Below, in pieces: positions 53,815 to 62,660 of a DNA stretch of 64,000 nucleotides. The stretch is from Roseburia sp. (GTDB lineage: Bacteria; Bacillota_A; Clostridia; Lachnospirales; Lachnospiraceae). The stretch lies in contig DXQT01000008.1 of NCBI GenBank assembly GCA_019411365.1, positions 24,654-88,653 on the forward strand. The letters run 5' to 3'. The translations under genes and the position numbers were made by a program. The notes beneath the pieces were generated by a model, which was not told the origin of the DNA, ran no database searches, and saw only the letters and a list, made by a program, of their open reading frames with translations. The stretch's first letter is position 1. Each line of letters begins with the position of its first letter.

Positions 53815-55188
53815 GTGTATAAAGAAAAAAATTATACAGAAGAAAAATGGAAATGCTTAAATGAATATTTCATAGAAAAAAAACAAAGATTAGCAATTAT
53901 ACGTGTAATGAAAAGCTGTATATTAAATTTTTCAGCAATTGTTGTTAGTAATAATTTTGATACAATGAATTTGAATTTTGGACAATATTGTTGGAGTACA
54001 TTACATGAAATTTCTGATAAGTATGATATATGTATAGCATTAGAAGAAAATGTAATAAAAATTCTTGATAAGGCTCAATTTTTAAGCAGAATTATGTCAA
54101 GTAGTAAAGTGCCAATTGGAGATAAAAAGTTATTGGACAAAATAAAAAATATAAAAAATCATCCATATACTATTTATTGTGAAACTAGAGATAATAGAAA
54201 TGATAATGCATATCAGCTATTTCTTTTAGATTTGATGACTAACCCAAACGCATATTTTATTACAACAAAACTTTCATATGAAATGGAAAAAGATGAATAT
54301 ATAAAAAAACATTTGTTAATTATTAATTCAGAGAAAGCTAAAGAGTATATGATGCATTCAAAGGGAATTGTGGTTTCTTGGTTTGCAATGCCAATCTTTG
54401 GAGAAGAAAGAATGAAGCTATTTTATCCATTTTTACATATTAATTATATATTTGTGCCACATGGAATTTCATATGATAAAAATTCTTTCTATTTAAACAA
54501 ATCTATATGGGGAACATATAAAGCGACATATGTTAGTTCAAAATTAGAAAAGGAATATTTAGAAAAATGCAATGGATATAGAAATGTATTGATAAAAGGA
54601 TATCCTAGAATGGATAAATGGTTTAATTGTCATTTGAATCAAAAACAAGTTTTTGTTTTTCCAACTTGGAGGTCGAACATATCAGATCAATATATTGAGT
54701 TAATATCTGAGATTTGTGAATACATTACTAATGAATTTCCAGATATGCAAATTATATATGTTGCACATCCGTCTATTGAACAAAATGTATTTTTTTCAAT
54801 AGAACAAAAGCTAGAAAAAATATCAAAAGAAATAATTGTATTTCATAGTAATGAAAGTGATAAATTCAATATATTTTTCTCAAGTTCAAAATTTTTGATT
54901 ACCGATTATTCTTCAATTGCATATGATTTTTCGTATAAGGAGAATGCAGTGGCAATATATTATGAACCGCTGGCGAATATGGAAGCAAATTATCAGATAA
55001 GACGAGAATTTTATGAGAATAATTGTGGATTGATTGCAAAAAATTTAGAGGAAATTGGAATGATATTTAAGGAAAAGTATGATAAACAGTATTTAGAAAA
55101 TCAAGTAAAAAAATTCTTTGAATATCGTGATAATTATAATACGCAACGAGTAAGAGATTCAATACAAGATTTTTTGGAGAATGATTGA
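53815..55188 (+). CDS. CDP-glycerol glycerophosphotransferase-like protein; possibly the rear half of a split gene
   Basis: 457 aa from GTG 53815. The family is shown by FVPHGISYDKNS, KGYPRMDKWFN, VFVFPTWRSN and ITDYSSIAYDFSYK, as in TagF/TagB-like enzymes that add glycerol-phosphate or related polyol phosphates. The GTG lies only two bases after AGAAGGAG, too close for a good start. It is in the same frame as the upstream GT4 gene and separated from it by one TAA and eight sense codons, so it may be the detached C-terminus of a larger protein. Confidence 0.78.
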   Translation: MYKEKNYTEEKWKCLNEYFIEKKQRLAIIRVMKSCILNFSAIVVSNNFDTMNLNFGQYCWSTLHEISDKYDICIALEENVIKILDKAQFLSRIMSSSKVPIGDKKLLDKIKNIKNHPYTIYCETRDNRNDNAYQLFLLDLMTNPNAYFITTKLSYEMEKDEYIKKHLLIINSEKAKEYMMHSKGIVVSWFAMPIFGEERMKLFYPFLHINYIFVPHGISYDKNSFYLNKSIWGTYKATYVSSKLEKEYLEKCNGYRNVLIKGYPRMDKWFNCHLNQKQVFVFPTWRSNISDQYIELISEICEYITNEFPDMQIIYVAHPSIEQNVFFSIEQKLEKISKEIIVFHSNESDKFNIFFSSSKFLITDYSSIAYDFSYKENAVAIYYEPLANMEANYQIRREFYENNCGLIAKNLEEIGMIFKEKYDKQYLENQVKKFFEYRDNYNTQRVRDSIQDFLEND

Positions 55189-56954
55189 TGAAACAGAAGA
55201 AGCTGTGTGCAATTTTTTCAATATCAACACAAAATGGAAGATTTTCAGACTTTTTATATTATATAATTTCGGATTTACAGAAAGTTTTTACTACAATTAT
55301 TGTCGTAGTACCTAATAATGTTTCAGAATATGATTGCAAAAAGTTGAAGCAGGAAAAATGTTTTATTAAAGAAAATATTAGTGGTTATGATGTTGATCGG
55401 TGGAAGAACATTATTAGTGAATTGAATCAAAATGGACAAATAAATGAGTTAGATGGGATAACAATTTTAAATGATTCATTCTATGGTCCATTTGAGACAT
55501 TTGAAAAAGTATTTTCATACATGGAGTGTAAAAATTTAGATTTCTGGGGTCTGACAGTTCATGGAAAGATGCCATTAGAAATTTTTGACAAGAAAGGAAT
55601 ATTGCATTTTATACAAACGTATTTTGTTAATTTTGGCACGCAATTAATACATTCAAAAAAATTCATAGAGTTTTGGGAAAAACTTCCGGAGTTTAATTGC
55701 TATAATGATACACAGGAAAAATTTGAATATATAATGACAAATTTTTTTGAAAAATTAGGGTACAAATGGTCAGTATATTCGGATACAAGAGATTGGGAAA
55801 GTATTGATATAGAAAAATATATGTCTTTTTTACTTTTAGCACCATATGATATGGTAAAAATAAAAAGATTGCCTATTGCAAGTAGATATGCATTTAAATT
55901 GCCTATGGAAGTAATTCAAAATTATAATTATGGAAATCAAATTAGTGATTTAATACAGTATTTAATAAAAATTAGATATCCAATTAATTTAATTATGAAA
56001 GATTTGATTTTTCAACAGAATATATATGAACTAAATACCAAATTAAATATGAATTATATATTAATTGAAAAAAAATTCAATATTTCTATGCGAAAGAATA
56101 ATGCGGCAATATTTATATACCTATATTATAAAGATCAAATAAATGAAAACATAAGATATTTAAAAAATATACCAAGGGTAATGGATGTGTATTTTTTTAC
56201 AGATACTAAGGAGAAAAAGAAGGAAATAGAAAAATTTTTACATGTATATAGGATAAAATGCAAAACAAAAGTAATTATTGTTTGTTCGCGTGGGAGAGAA
56301 TGGGCAGCGCTTCTAATCGAAGGAAAACAATTAGTGCTAAAATATAAATATTTTTGTTTTCTGCATGATAAAAAGGGACATAGTTTTGAGTATCCAACAG
56401 TTGGTAGTAGTTTTAAAACGTTATTGTGGGAAAATGTTATATATTCCCGAGGGTACATAAATCGAGTCATTGAGTATTTTGAAAAAAATAATCATATTGG
56501 GTTGTTGGTTCCACCTGTTATAAAGCATGGCACATATTTTAGATTTTACAATAATTTTTGGACCACTTGTTATGATGAAACAATTACTTGGGCAAAAAGG
56601 TTGAAATTAGAGACGAAATATATTAGTGAAGTGTATACGCCAATTTCTATAGGTAGTGTGTTTTGGGCGCGTTCAGAAGCATTAAAAGATTTATTTCAAT
56701 ATAACTTTGAAAGAAAAGATTTTCCGGAGGAACCAATGCCTATTGATGGTACTGTTAATCATGTATTCGAGCGAATTATTCCTTATGTGGCGCAAAATCA
56801 AGGGTTTTATACGGCAATAATTATGACAAAAAAATTTGCTGAAGTGGATTGGAATATATGCTCTAATATGCTTAGAAAAACCATGTCAGCGTCTCAAAAA
56901 AATAAAAATTTAGTATTCAGTTCTTTTGAAGAATATGTAAGAGAATTAACTTGA
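55188..56954 (+). CDS. Rhamnan synthesis F (RgpF) family protein
   Basis: 588 aa. The first half is a GT-like fold (ITILNDSFYGPFETFEKVFS, then FWGLTVHGKMPLEIFDKKG), the second half the RgpF signature (FCFLHDKKGHSFEYP, then GLLVPPVIKHGTYF and SIGSVFWARSEALKDLF). RgpF-family proteins build rhamnose-containing surface polysaccharides. ATG 55188 overlaps the preceding TGA and has GGAG upstream. Last gene of the glycan locus. Confidence 0.85.
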   Translation: MKQKKLCAIFSISTQNGRFSDFLYYIISDLQKVFTTIIVVVPNNVSEYDCKKLKQEKCFIKENISGYDVDRWKNIISELNQNGQINELDGITILNDSFYGPFETFEKVFSYMECKNLDFWGLTVHGKMPLEIFDKKGILHFIQTYFVNFGTQLIHSKKFIEFWEKLPEFNCYNDTQEKFEYIMTNFFEKLGYKWSVYSDTRDWESIDIEKYMSFLLLAPYDMVKIKRLPIASRYAFKLPMEVIQNYNYGNQISDLIQYLIKIRYPINLIMKDLIFQQNIYELNTKLNMNYILIEKKFNISMRKNNAAIFIYLYYKDQINENIRYLKNIPRVMDVYFFTDTKEKKKEIEKFLHVYRIKCKTKVIIVCSRGREWAALLIEGKQLVLKYKYFCFLHDKKGHSFEYPTVGSSFKTLLWENVIYSRGYINRVIEYFEKNNHIGLLVPPVIKHGTYFRFYNNFWTTCYDETITWAKRLKLETKYISEVYTPISIGSVFWARSEALKDLFQYNFERKDFPEEPMPIDGTVNHVFERIIPYVAQNQGFYTAIIMTKKFAEVDWNICSNMLRKTMSASQKNKNLVFSSFEEYVRELT

Positions 56955-56955
56955 C

Positions 56956-56991
56956 AAAAGAACCTTAAGACAAAAGCCTTAAGGTTCTTTT
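56956..56991. terminator. Strong terminator after the glycan locus
   Basis: AAAAGAACCTTAAG / CTTAAGGTTCTTTT, a perfect 14-bp stem with an eight-base loop; also serves the minus-strand small peptide gene. Confidence 0.92.
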
Positions 56992-56996
56992 CAATG

Positions 56997-57083
56997 CTAA
57001 CAGTCGATTTGCTTGTCTATATATTTACAGACATAATAGGAAATGATGTTGGCTGTTACAGTGATAAAAAGTGATTGTATCAT
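56997..57083 (-). CDS. 28-aa single-helix membrane peptide
   Basis: Begins MIQSLFITVTANIISYYVCK and ends YIDKQIDC. One hydrophobic helix ends in YYVCK, a pattern seen in small peptides of many Clostridia that are sometimes called holin-like or type I toxin-like. AAAGGGGGG lies eight bases before the ATG. It uses the glycan locus terminator in reverse. Function not established. Confidence 0.55.
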   Translation of the reverse strand: MIQSLFITVTANIISYYVCKYIDKQIDC

Positions 57084-57099
57084 ATATGTAGCCCCCCTT

Positions 57100-57498
57100 T
57101 AAAAAAAGTGTAAAAAAATTTTTATAGGACAAAGTATAGATTGATTTGTAAGAAACTGCTAATCAAAATATAATTATATTTTTTTGAAAAAATTGGATTG
57201 TTTTCTCAATTTTCCTGTCAGTAAATCTAGTGCGGATGATCGATTTTTCAGACTGACAATCTGTCATACAGAGAGAACAAAAAAATGCGGTAAACGTAGC
57301 AAGTATGTAGAACTGTTTTGATGCGTATGTGGTCATGCAGAATATTAATTCCCCAAAAGGAAGTTTATGGCACTGCTTGCGGAGTACATAACAATATTTT
57401 GACGGAGTTATTTTTGCAAAATAAATAAAATTTTTTTTGAAAAGATTTTATAAAAATAGGATGGTAATTTAAATAAAAAACAACAGGAGGAAAAATAA
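57100..57498. other. AT-rich non-coding stretch
   Basis: About 400 bases with no gene I can support. It probably contains the promoters of the flanking divergent genes, but no clear -35/-10 pair stands out. Confidence 0.5.
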
Positions 57499-59016
57499 AT
57501 GCGAAAAAGTAGAGGATGTGAATTAATACATGATTTTTCAATAGGGGAAATTTTAGATGCCTTGGAAGAATTTGTTAAAGGAAAACCGTTTTTTACTATT
57601 GATATTGATATGAAAGGAAGTGGAAAATATGTTTATATTCCAACACACAAACAAAATAGATTGGATTTCTTGAGACTTGTGTTTGGATTGTTGGTTTACA
57701 ATAAGGATATTGACGGCATGTTTGATGATGAAAAAAGGGATCATTTTGATATCTGGATATCAGAATCAACAGATACAAAATTGAGACAACATGTAATGAA
57801 AATTAGTCCAGCATTTAGGACGGTGATTGCTGATTTGGATAAAGATGATTTAACATGTAAAATAATAGATGTATTAAATAAATATTTTGAAAATAGCAAT
57901 AGATATTATCGTTTACGTGAATTTTGTAAAATAATATCTAATCGTGGTATTTTGCAGCCATACAATACAGTGTCAACGTATCATAATTTTTTGAATAAAT
58001 ATCCAGATAATGTGGAATTGCCAGGCACATATGATGACTTTATCAATGATGCAGCAGAAGTATTGTCCGAAACTTTAATGTTTTCTTTTAATATTGATAA
58101 TATACTTCGTGATGAAAAAAGTAGCTATCGAGCTACAAAATTTATTTGCAACAAGTCAAGCGATGATTGTAATTACGATCCACATAGAGAGATGAGTTTT
58201 ATAGAATGTCAAAATGAATTGACACATTCAACAGCAGTGAAATTTTGTTTAATATCTGAAGAAAAAAGAGAGAAGGAAAATAAAAAAACATATTATTCGC
58301 TCGAAAGAGCATTGGCTTTTTTGAAGGGACATGCATGTGTGATCTTAAATATTGATATTGATGAAAGTACCGATGATACATTAAATATATATGTGAGGGA
58401 ATTTTATAATTATCAATGTATACTTGAATTTTGTGATGATGATATCTTGCAAATACCTGCTTGTATAAAGCTTGTAGAAGATAATAAACAAGATTTTATT
58501 AAAAAGTTAAGTTGGAAAAAATATGATTATGATATTGTTGAAATGTGTAAAGTTGGATTGTTAAAACAACAAAAGTGGAGAGCATTAGCGTATTTTGATG
58601 TATATGAAGATACGAAAGACATTATTTGCTTTTGTGATACGAAAAGACGAATTGATGGAAATGTAGAATTGGGAATAGCAGTTTGTCGAAAAGATCGCAG
58701 AAATCAAGATTTAGTCAGTAGCTTGATTTTTTATCATATGTTATATAATTATGGCTCAAGAATATATGGAGGAACTGCTGAAGCAAATGAGCCGATGAAT
58801 CGAGTGTTTAAGAGATGTGGATTTAAGGAGCATATGAATTATGATCATGATAAAAAACTACAATCTATTCGTGTTCGTGAACGTTTTACATCTGAGAAAC
58901 CGCCAGAAAGTGACGATAAATTAATAAATAGTATTTATTATCAGAGACACTCTTTGCAGGAAGATGTAGTTAATAAATTAATTATTAAAAAGAAAGAAGC
59001 ACAAAAAAATCATTAA
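57499..59016 (+). CDS. Orphan protein with a GNAT-like C-terminal domain
   Basis: 505 aa, AT-rich. The first 330 residues are not recognised; they carry repeated acidic strands (ACVILNIDIDESTDDTLNIY). The last 170 residues look like a GNAT acetyltransferase fold: KWRALAYFDVYEDTKDIICF, then ELGIAVCRKDRRNQDLVSSL as the acetyl-CoA loop region, and TAEANEPMNRVFKRCGFKEH. CAGGAGG precedes ATG 57499. It stands alone between the glycan locus and IS remnants, which suggests acquired DNA. No function is proposed for the N-terminal part. Confidence 0.65.
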   Translation: MRKSRGCELIHDFSIGEILDALEEFVKGKPFFTIDIDMKGSGKYVYIPTHKQNRLDFLRLVFGLLVYNKDIDGMFDDEKRDHFDIWISESTDTKLRQHVMKISPAFRTVIADLDKDDLTCKIIDVLNKYFENSNRYYRLREFCKIISNRGILQPYNTVSTYHNFLNKYPDNVELPGTYDDFINDAAEVLSETLMFSFNIDNILRDEKSSYRATKFICNKSSDDCNYDPHREMSFIECQNELTHSTAVKFCLISEEKREKENKKTYYSLERALAFLKGHACVILNIDIDESTDDTLNIYVREFYNYQCILEFCDDDILQIPACIKLVEDNKQDFIKKLSWKKYDYDIVEMCKVGLLKQQKWRALAYFDVYEDTKDIICFCDTKRRIDGNVELGIAVCRKDRRNQDLVSSLIFYHMLYNYGSRIYGGTAEANEPMNRVFKRCGFKEHMNYDHDKKLQSIRVRERFTSEKPPESDDKLINSIYYQRHSLQEDVVNKLIIKKKEAQKNH

Positions 59017-59095
59017 AATGAAAAATACATCAAAAGCTTAAGGAAAAACCATCAAAACAGGATATATTGCAAATCAGCACTGCCTTCATAAAAGA

Positions 59096-59287
59096 GACGG
59101 ATTTGTCTATCTGACCAGTATTATGGATTTATTTTCCAGAAAAATCATAGCCTGGACACTTTCAGAAACACTGGAAGTATCCTGCGTGATTGATACTATA
59201 AACAAAGCCAAAGCTCGCCGAAATATTGATCAACCATTAATTATCCATTCGGATCGTGGCAGCCAATATAATGGTCTCATAAATTAA
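59096..59287 (+). pseudogene. IS3-family transposase (orfB) fragment
   Basis: A 63-codon piece reading DGFVYLTSIMDLFSRKIIAW and then IIHSDRGSQYNG, part of the rve/DDE integrase core with the second catalytic Asp. It has no start, and the C-terminal Glu region is missing. It is cut by the next IS remnant. Confidence 0.8.
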
Positions 59288-59357
59288 GACACTTTTTTGG
59301 ACAGATTTTAATGAATCTGATATACTACAATCAGTATGAAAGAGAGGATTCAAAATC

Positions 59358-59645
59358 ATGTCTAGACAAAGAAAAAATTTTAGTGCAAAAATCAAATCAG
59401 ACTTTGTTATCGAACTGTTAAAGGGTAAGAAGGATCTCAATACTCTGGCAGTTGAAAATAATATTCAGCCAAATCTGCTCCGAAATTGGAAGAAGGAATT
59501 CCTTGACGATGCCGTCAGTCGCATTTGACGACAAGCGTGAGGAAAATCTTAAGGAAAAGCTTGCCGAAGAACGCAAGGAAAAATCGGAGCATGCCCAAAA
59601 GGTAGGTCAGTTAACCATACAGGTTGACCAGCTCAAAAAAATCTG
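59358..59645 (+). pseudogene. IS3 orfA, frameshifted
   Basis: ATG 59358 begins MSRQRKNFSAKIKSDFVIEL with the HTH of an IS3 orfA. An extra T near 59519 causes TGA at 59526; the other frame then continues FDDKREENLKEKLAEERKEK and the leucine-zipper part QLTIQVDQLKK. Confidence 0.8.
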
Positions 59646-60110
59646 AAGAAATTTGCGAATCTGACTACGAGAGTAAATTTAGTCAAAAACCTTCTGACAA
59701 CTAAGGAATTACCCGTTTCTGCCGGAGCAAAGCTGCTTGATATCAATCGTACAAGCATTTACTACAAGGGGGGCGTCTGTATCAGAAGCCGAACTTGCCT
59801 GCAAAGAGATTATTGATTATCTTCATACCGATAACCCAGCATGGGGTGCAAGACAGATGTCCGCACAGCTGAAAGCACGTGGTTATCATGTCGGTCGACG
59901 CAAGACCAGACGTTACATGAAAGAAATGGATATTTATCCTATCTATCCGAAGATGAATCTTTCCAAACGGATGCAACAGGCTAAGGTATCTCCTTAGAAA
60001 TGCCGTCATAGACAAGCCAAATCAGGCATGGTCTATTGATATTACATATATTCCAATCAAGTGAGGCTTTTTTATATCTGACAGCTGTTATTGACTAGTC
60101 AGAGAGTTTA
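59645..60110 (+). pseudogene. IS3 orfB, N-terminal part, multiply broken
   Basis: Reads VSAGAKLLDINRTSIYY, then after a one-base slip in a G6 run ELACKEIIDYLHTDNPAWGA, and further on NAVIDKPNQAWSIDITYIPI with the first catalytic Asp, followed by stops. Confidence 0.78.
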
Positions 60111-60264
60111 TGAGAGAATTACGAAGTTATGTTTGGAGCAGTAGATAAAGAAATATGATTGAATATGAAAAGCAAATTAGTATGTATTTAGTACAGCAAG
60201 TATATAAAGTGTGCAGTTCGGTATATTGTTGCGTTGAAATTAAGGAATTAACATGGGAGGAAAA

Positions 60265-61158
60265 ATGGATAAAATGAATTGGAAAAAAATTATAATTACA
60301 GTTATATCAGAGATTGCCGCTATTGTTTGTGCAATTTATGGTGGTACTCAGATTCAGGTTAATAAAATGAACAATTATTTGAATTCACGGATTGTTAATA
60401 TAGCTGGTGACAATAATACCATTACCATTAATGACTGGAAAGACTTGGCGGATGCGTATAGCGATTTACAGGAGGAAAATGCCACATTAAAACAGCAAAA
60501 TGAGCAATACTTCAGTGATTATACAGAGCAAAAGGAATTAAATGAATCTCTTAAATCACAGGTAAGCGGAAGTCCTGATTTAATGTTTGAATCGTTGGGA
60601 TTGTCTATAGATGGTGAGAAAATTCCAGTTGATACTAATAACTCTATAGTAAACATCAATGGCAGAGAGTACTGGAGCCGTGAGATTGCAATAAAGCTTT
60701 TGCCGGAGACGGAGTCCTATTCTATAGAGGACGGGAACATTAATGTTGGAAGGGTATTGGCAGATAAGACAAACTTGTTTGGATTATATGTAAACAATAA
60801 AAATGGTGGATTGTTAGAAGATGGAGTAGTAAAGGATTCGTTTAATAATTCTCATACTAATGCTTTTATTAATTATGCGCATAATAGTGATATAACGTTT
60901 GTTTTGGATGGAAAATATAGCAAACTTAAAATATCAGCGGCTATACGAGAAGGTTGTGATGCTTCCCTCACAGCTTCATTTACAGTAAAAACAGATGATG
61001 GAGAAGTGGTGTATTCATCTCCAGCAATGAGTGTCAAAACGGAACCATATGAGGTGACGGATATACCAATCAACAATTGTAAGTTGTTAACGATTGAGTG
61101 TAATGCAGATCGTTATGATCAGGATCTTATTTTGTATGATGCAGTTGTGTACAATTAA
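60265..61158 (+). CDS. Membrane-anchored protein with coiled coil and NPCBM-like domain
   Basis: 297 aa. One N-terminal helix (about residues 5-27), then a small motif with IVNIAGDNNTITIND, a coiled coil (65-100), and a C-terminal beta domain like NPCBM/NEW2 carbohydrate-associated modules (FVLDGKYSKLKISAAIREGC, then LLTIECNADRYDQDLILYDA). The domain would lie outside the cell if the N-terminus is cytosolic. ATG 60265 is chosen because GGAGG lies between it and an earlier ATG. No close partner gene. Confidence 0.7.
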   Translation: MDKMNWKKIIITVISEIAAIVCAIYGGTQIQVNKMNNYLNSRIVNIAGDNNTITINDWKDLADAYSDLQEENATLKQQNEQYFSDYTEQKELNESLKSQVSGSPDLMFESLGLSIDGEKIPVDTNNSIVNINGREYWSREIAIKLLPETESYSIEDGNINVGRVLADKTNLFGLYVNNKNGGLLEDGVVKDSFNNSHTNAFINYAHNSDITFVLDGKYSKLKISAAIREGCDASLTASFTVKTDDGEVVYSSPAMSVKTEPYEVTDIPINNCKLLTIECNADRYDQDLILYDAVVYN

Positions 61159-61235
61159 GGGATATATGTGCTTAATGAGGATATTATTACTAAGATGTTG
61201 AGAAAAAACGTTAGTTTTTGATGTAAAAGAAAATT

Positions 61236-61266
61236 AGCACTGCCTTCATAAATGAGAGCAGTGCTG
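61236..61266 (-). terminator. Terminator-like hairpin after the first Rpn-family gene
   Basis: AGCACTGC / GCAGTGCT around a 15-base loop, just downstream of the minus-strand stop at 61277. The left arm with the loop start recurs at 59076-59092. Confidence 0.6.
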
Positions 61267-61276
61267 ATCTGTCATT

Positions 61277-62272
61277 TTACCAATATTTTTCCATATAATT
61301 CCGTGCATCTTCCTCGGATAAAGAAAAATCGGTTATGATATTTTTGAGAGTTTCCTCTTTTGAAACAGAGAATTTTTTGTAGGTTTTAAGGGTACCTATA
61401 ATTTCACCCTGTGTAATTCCAGTTGCTACACCTTTTTGAATACATTCTTCCTGCCATTCTTCAAATGCTCTGCACATATTGATCGAACCTCCTTCCGAAT
61501 CGGATTGTAACGCATGGTTAATAAATGACTTGGTATTTGTGATCGTGCCAATCACCAGACTAAGTTCTGTATCAAACTTCTGATTCATGTATGTACTTTG
61601 GATTTTATCAAATTCTTTGTTATAAATCAATCTGCTGAGATCGAATACAGTGTGAACTTCATTGTTATGAAAAATCAGGGAATCGCTGTTTCTAATCTGG
61701 ATGAGATTCATTTTATAATCTGATACCAGAGGCGTGAGATGTTCTGGAATGCATAACATATCAGTCAGGGAAAGAGGCCCATCCCATTCGTCTTCGCCAT
61801 AGTAAACACAGAGACTGATGACAGGGTGTAAACGGTCTGTCTTTTTAAGACCTGAAAGAAATTCATCTGAAGATGAAAAATCTTTTTCGTGTTTGTTTCT
61901 GGCAGTAATTTCATTATATTCTTTAAGATAAGAGAGAGCATCGCCAAGCATAGTGCGAAGCGGCATTGCATAATGAATTTTACATTGATTCTCCAATCCC
62001 CAGATAACGAAATCAACACCATAAGCTGTCTTTTTCACAACATCCCAGATCCTCTGGATGGTTTCAGTATGATTGTTAAACTTTAACAAAGAAGAAACAT
62101 CGGTATCTGCTTCCGATAAATCTTCCGGTTTGATGACCTGTGAGCCGTTAAAAAGAGCGGCATTGAACAGGTCTGCAAAGTGTTCATTGTTTTTCCAGAA
62201 GTTTTTTAGAATGGTATCTGGTTTTAAGTTATTGTAAGTAGTCGTTTTTAAATCCTCCCGTTCTTGTGTAAT
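61277..62272 (-). CDS. Rpn family PD-(D/E)XK nuclease-like protein without a canonical start codon
   Basis: Reads in one open frame from about 62272 to 61277 (331 codons). The front half (TTTYNNLKPDTILKNFWKNN, then YGVDFVIWGLENQ and HYAMPLRTMLGDALSYLKEY) and the charged C-terminus match Rpn/PDDEXK_2-like recombination-promoting nucleases. The expected start is ATT at 62272-62270, as no ATG, GTG or TTG lies in frame before TTG 62089, which would remove 61 conserved residues. GGAGG lies after the ATT, not before it. It may be translated poorly or be a recent pseudogene. Confidence 0.65.
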   Translation of the reverse strand: MTQEREDLKTTTYNNLKPDTILKNFWKNNEHFADLFNAALFNGSQVIKPEDLSEADTDVSSLLKFNNHTETIQRIWDVVKKTAYGVDFVIWGLENQCKIHYAMPLRTMLGDALSYLKEYNEITARNKHEKDFSSSDEFLSGLKKTDRLHPVISLCVYYGEDEWDGPLSLTDMLCIPEHLTPLVSDYKMNLIQIRNSDSLIFHNNEVHTVFDLSRLIYNKEFDKIQSTYMNQKFDTELSLVIGTITNTKSFINHALQSDSEGGSINMCRAFEEWQEECIQKGVATGITQGEIIGTLKTYKKFSVSKEETLKNIITDFSLSEEDARNYMEKYW

Positions 62273-62440
62273 GGGAAAGTTACACAGAGTTCGTATTATT
62301 CGGAGGAAAACCGGTAATATACCGGGAGAGCGATATGCATGGATTAAATTTACAATATATGATAAGGAAAAACAAGAGATGGGGCTGTTTGTTTACAGAA
62401 TTTTAAGGATTGGATGGTTATCAGAGCCGTTTCCCACAAA

Positions 62441-62469
62441 TTGACATTTCCCCATCTATGCGCTACAAT
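62441..62469 (+). promoter_or_regulatory. Orphan consensus promoter
   Basis: TTGACA, exactly 17 bases, TACAAT, on the + strand. The next 120 bases have no convincing gene (only an 11-codon frame near 62545), then a two-way terminator at 62594. The transcript would be about 170 nt. Confidence 0.65.
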
Positions 62470-62475
62470 GTTACT

Positions 62476-62645
62476 CAAAATTCATGTTTAAAACATATAT
62501 GCAAAATACTATTTAAATACTTTGGATTACAGAAAAAGAATTTATGAAGAGAATGAATGCTGCGGGATATAAAATTTAATAGTATAAACTAAGAGAAGAA
62601 TCCGTACTGCATTTATAGATGAGGCAGTGCGGATTCTTCTTTTAG
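62476..62645 (+). ncRNA. Candidate small RNA
   Basis: Inferred only from the orphan promoter at 62441-62469 and the terminator at 62594-62645. It could also be the remains of a lost gene. No known RNA family recognised. Confidence 0.3.
62594..62645. terminator. Bidirectional terminator after the second Rpn-family gene
   Basis: AGAAGAATCCG-ACTGC pairs with GCAGT-CGGATTCTTCT around a 13-base loop, flanked by TTTTA on the right. Its core resembles the terminator of the first Rpn gene at 61236. Confidence 0.8.
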
Positions 62646-62660
62646 TTGTATTTTGCTAAA

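Larger units (their letters stand above)
59288..60115 (+). mobile_element. Decayed IS3-family insertion sequence
   Basis: Remnant of a second IS3-type element. It holds a broken orfA and a broken orfB, both frameshifted, and stops before the catalytic core is complete. The left end probably lies near the AAGACACTTTTTTGGACAG stretch at 59286-59304; no matching right end was found. Confidence 0.7.
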
